Shown here: positions 63,787-64,000 of the stretch, piece by piece | Position numbering within the stretch: position 1 is the stretch's first letter | How the letters are laid out: every line of letters begins with the position of its first letter | Assembly (NCBI GenBank): GCA_005784505.1 | Contig: VCAZ01000003.1 | Location: 3,752,510 to 3,816,509, forward strand | Origin: Bagarius yarrelli | Taxonomy: Eukaryota; Chordata; Actinopteri; Siluriformes; Sisoridae | Reading direction: 5' to 3' | Length of the DNA: 64,000 nt | Position numbers and translations under genes: made by a program | The notes under the pieces: model-generated | What the model was told of the DNA's origin: nothing | The model's database searches: none | The model's input: only the letters and a program-made list of their open reading frames with translations

Positions 63787-64000
63787 GTCTAAAATCACAT
63801 ACTACTTAAGTATGTACTACATTTAACTAAGTATGTACTTCACAAGTGTTCAAAATGTATGTTCTTATAGTATGGTTACATGTAGTATGAATGAAATTTG
63901 GACGTACTAGATCTGCTATGTTATTAAGACAGCAGCATGAATTAAAATTTGGATAACGTTTAACTTAAATTATGTTAAATGGGTGTAATTTAACATATGA
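63787..64000. mobile_element. hAT-like family, copy 3, cut by the window edge
   Basis: 'cacatactacttaagtatgtactacatttaa' through 'tatgttcttatagtatggttac' and 'gaaatttggacgtact' match the middle of copies 1 and 2. The left end is absent and the right end lies outside the window. Confidence 0.7.

Overview
The window looks like AT-rich nuclear DNA of a ray-finned fish. It holds one recognisable host gene, a spliced five-exon vstm2a-like gene on the minus strand, set among many remnants of fish transposable elements. The evidence for a teleost is the kind of repeats present: tRNA-derived SINEs whose tail reads like 'gctctggataagggcgtctgccaaatgc', several broken Tc1/mariner elements, a DIRS-like tyrosine-recombinase fragment, and hAT-like copies. 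The SINE type is one I associate with catfishes and characins, so an otophysan fish is my best guess, but the species cannot be fixed from sequence alone. There is no prokaryotic gene organisation, CRISPR array or operon.

Gene: the coding exons, read right to left, are 39409-39514, 38618-38799, 15432-15482, 15008-15341 and 11210-11286. All join in frame across GT-AG introns. The product is 239 to 249 residues depending on the start codon: a signal peptide, one V-set immunoglobulin domain (Cys47 and Cys131, WW at 62-63, DEGLYEC at 125-131), a Ser/Gln-rich linker and a hydrophobic C-terminus. The sequence fits VSTM2A better than VSTM2B or VSTM2L. A CpG-rich promoter lies at about 39681-39860 and a likely poly(A) signal at 10517-10522. 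Intron 2 is about 23.1 kb and intron 3 only 90 bp.

Layout: 1-10.5 kb is downstream flank, with a fragment coding for repeated short peptides at 3.1-3.4 kb. The gene fills 10.5-39.9 kb, and intron 2 contains Tc1, mariner, hAT-like and SINE insertions. From 39.9 to 64 kb lies 5' flank or intergenic DNA with no host exon that I can support. It contains a DIRS-like remnant (42.2-43.6 kb), a foldback hairpin beside a long TA run (45.3-45.5 kb), an LTR-like piece (48.6-49.0 kb), a duplicated Tc1-derived composite around another Tc1 element (56.0-59.6 kb), and further copies of the hAT-like family first seen in intron 2.

I found no convincing new biological system. The most useful points are the full exon reconstruction, including two coding exons too short to stand out as ORFs (the 51-nt exon 3 and the terminal exon 5), the acidic insertion and G-run around the exon 2 splice donor, and several insertions that can be dated relative to one another by their target-site duplications.
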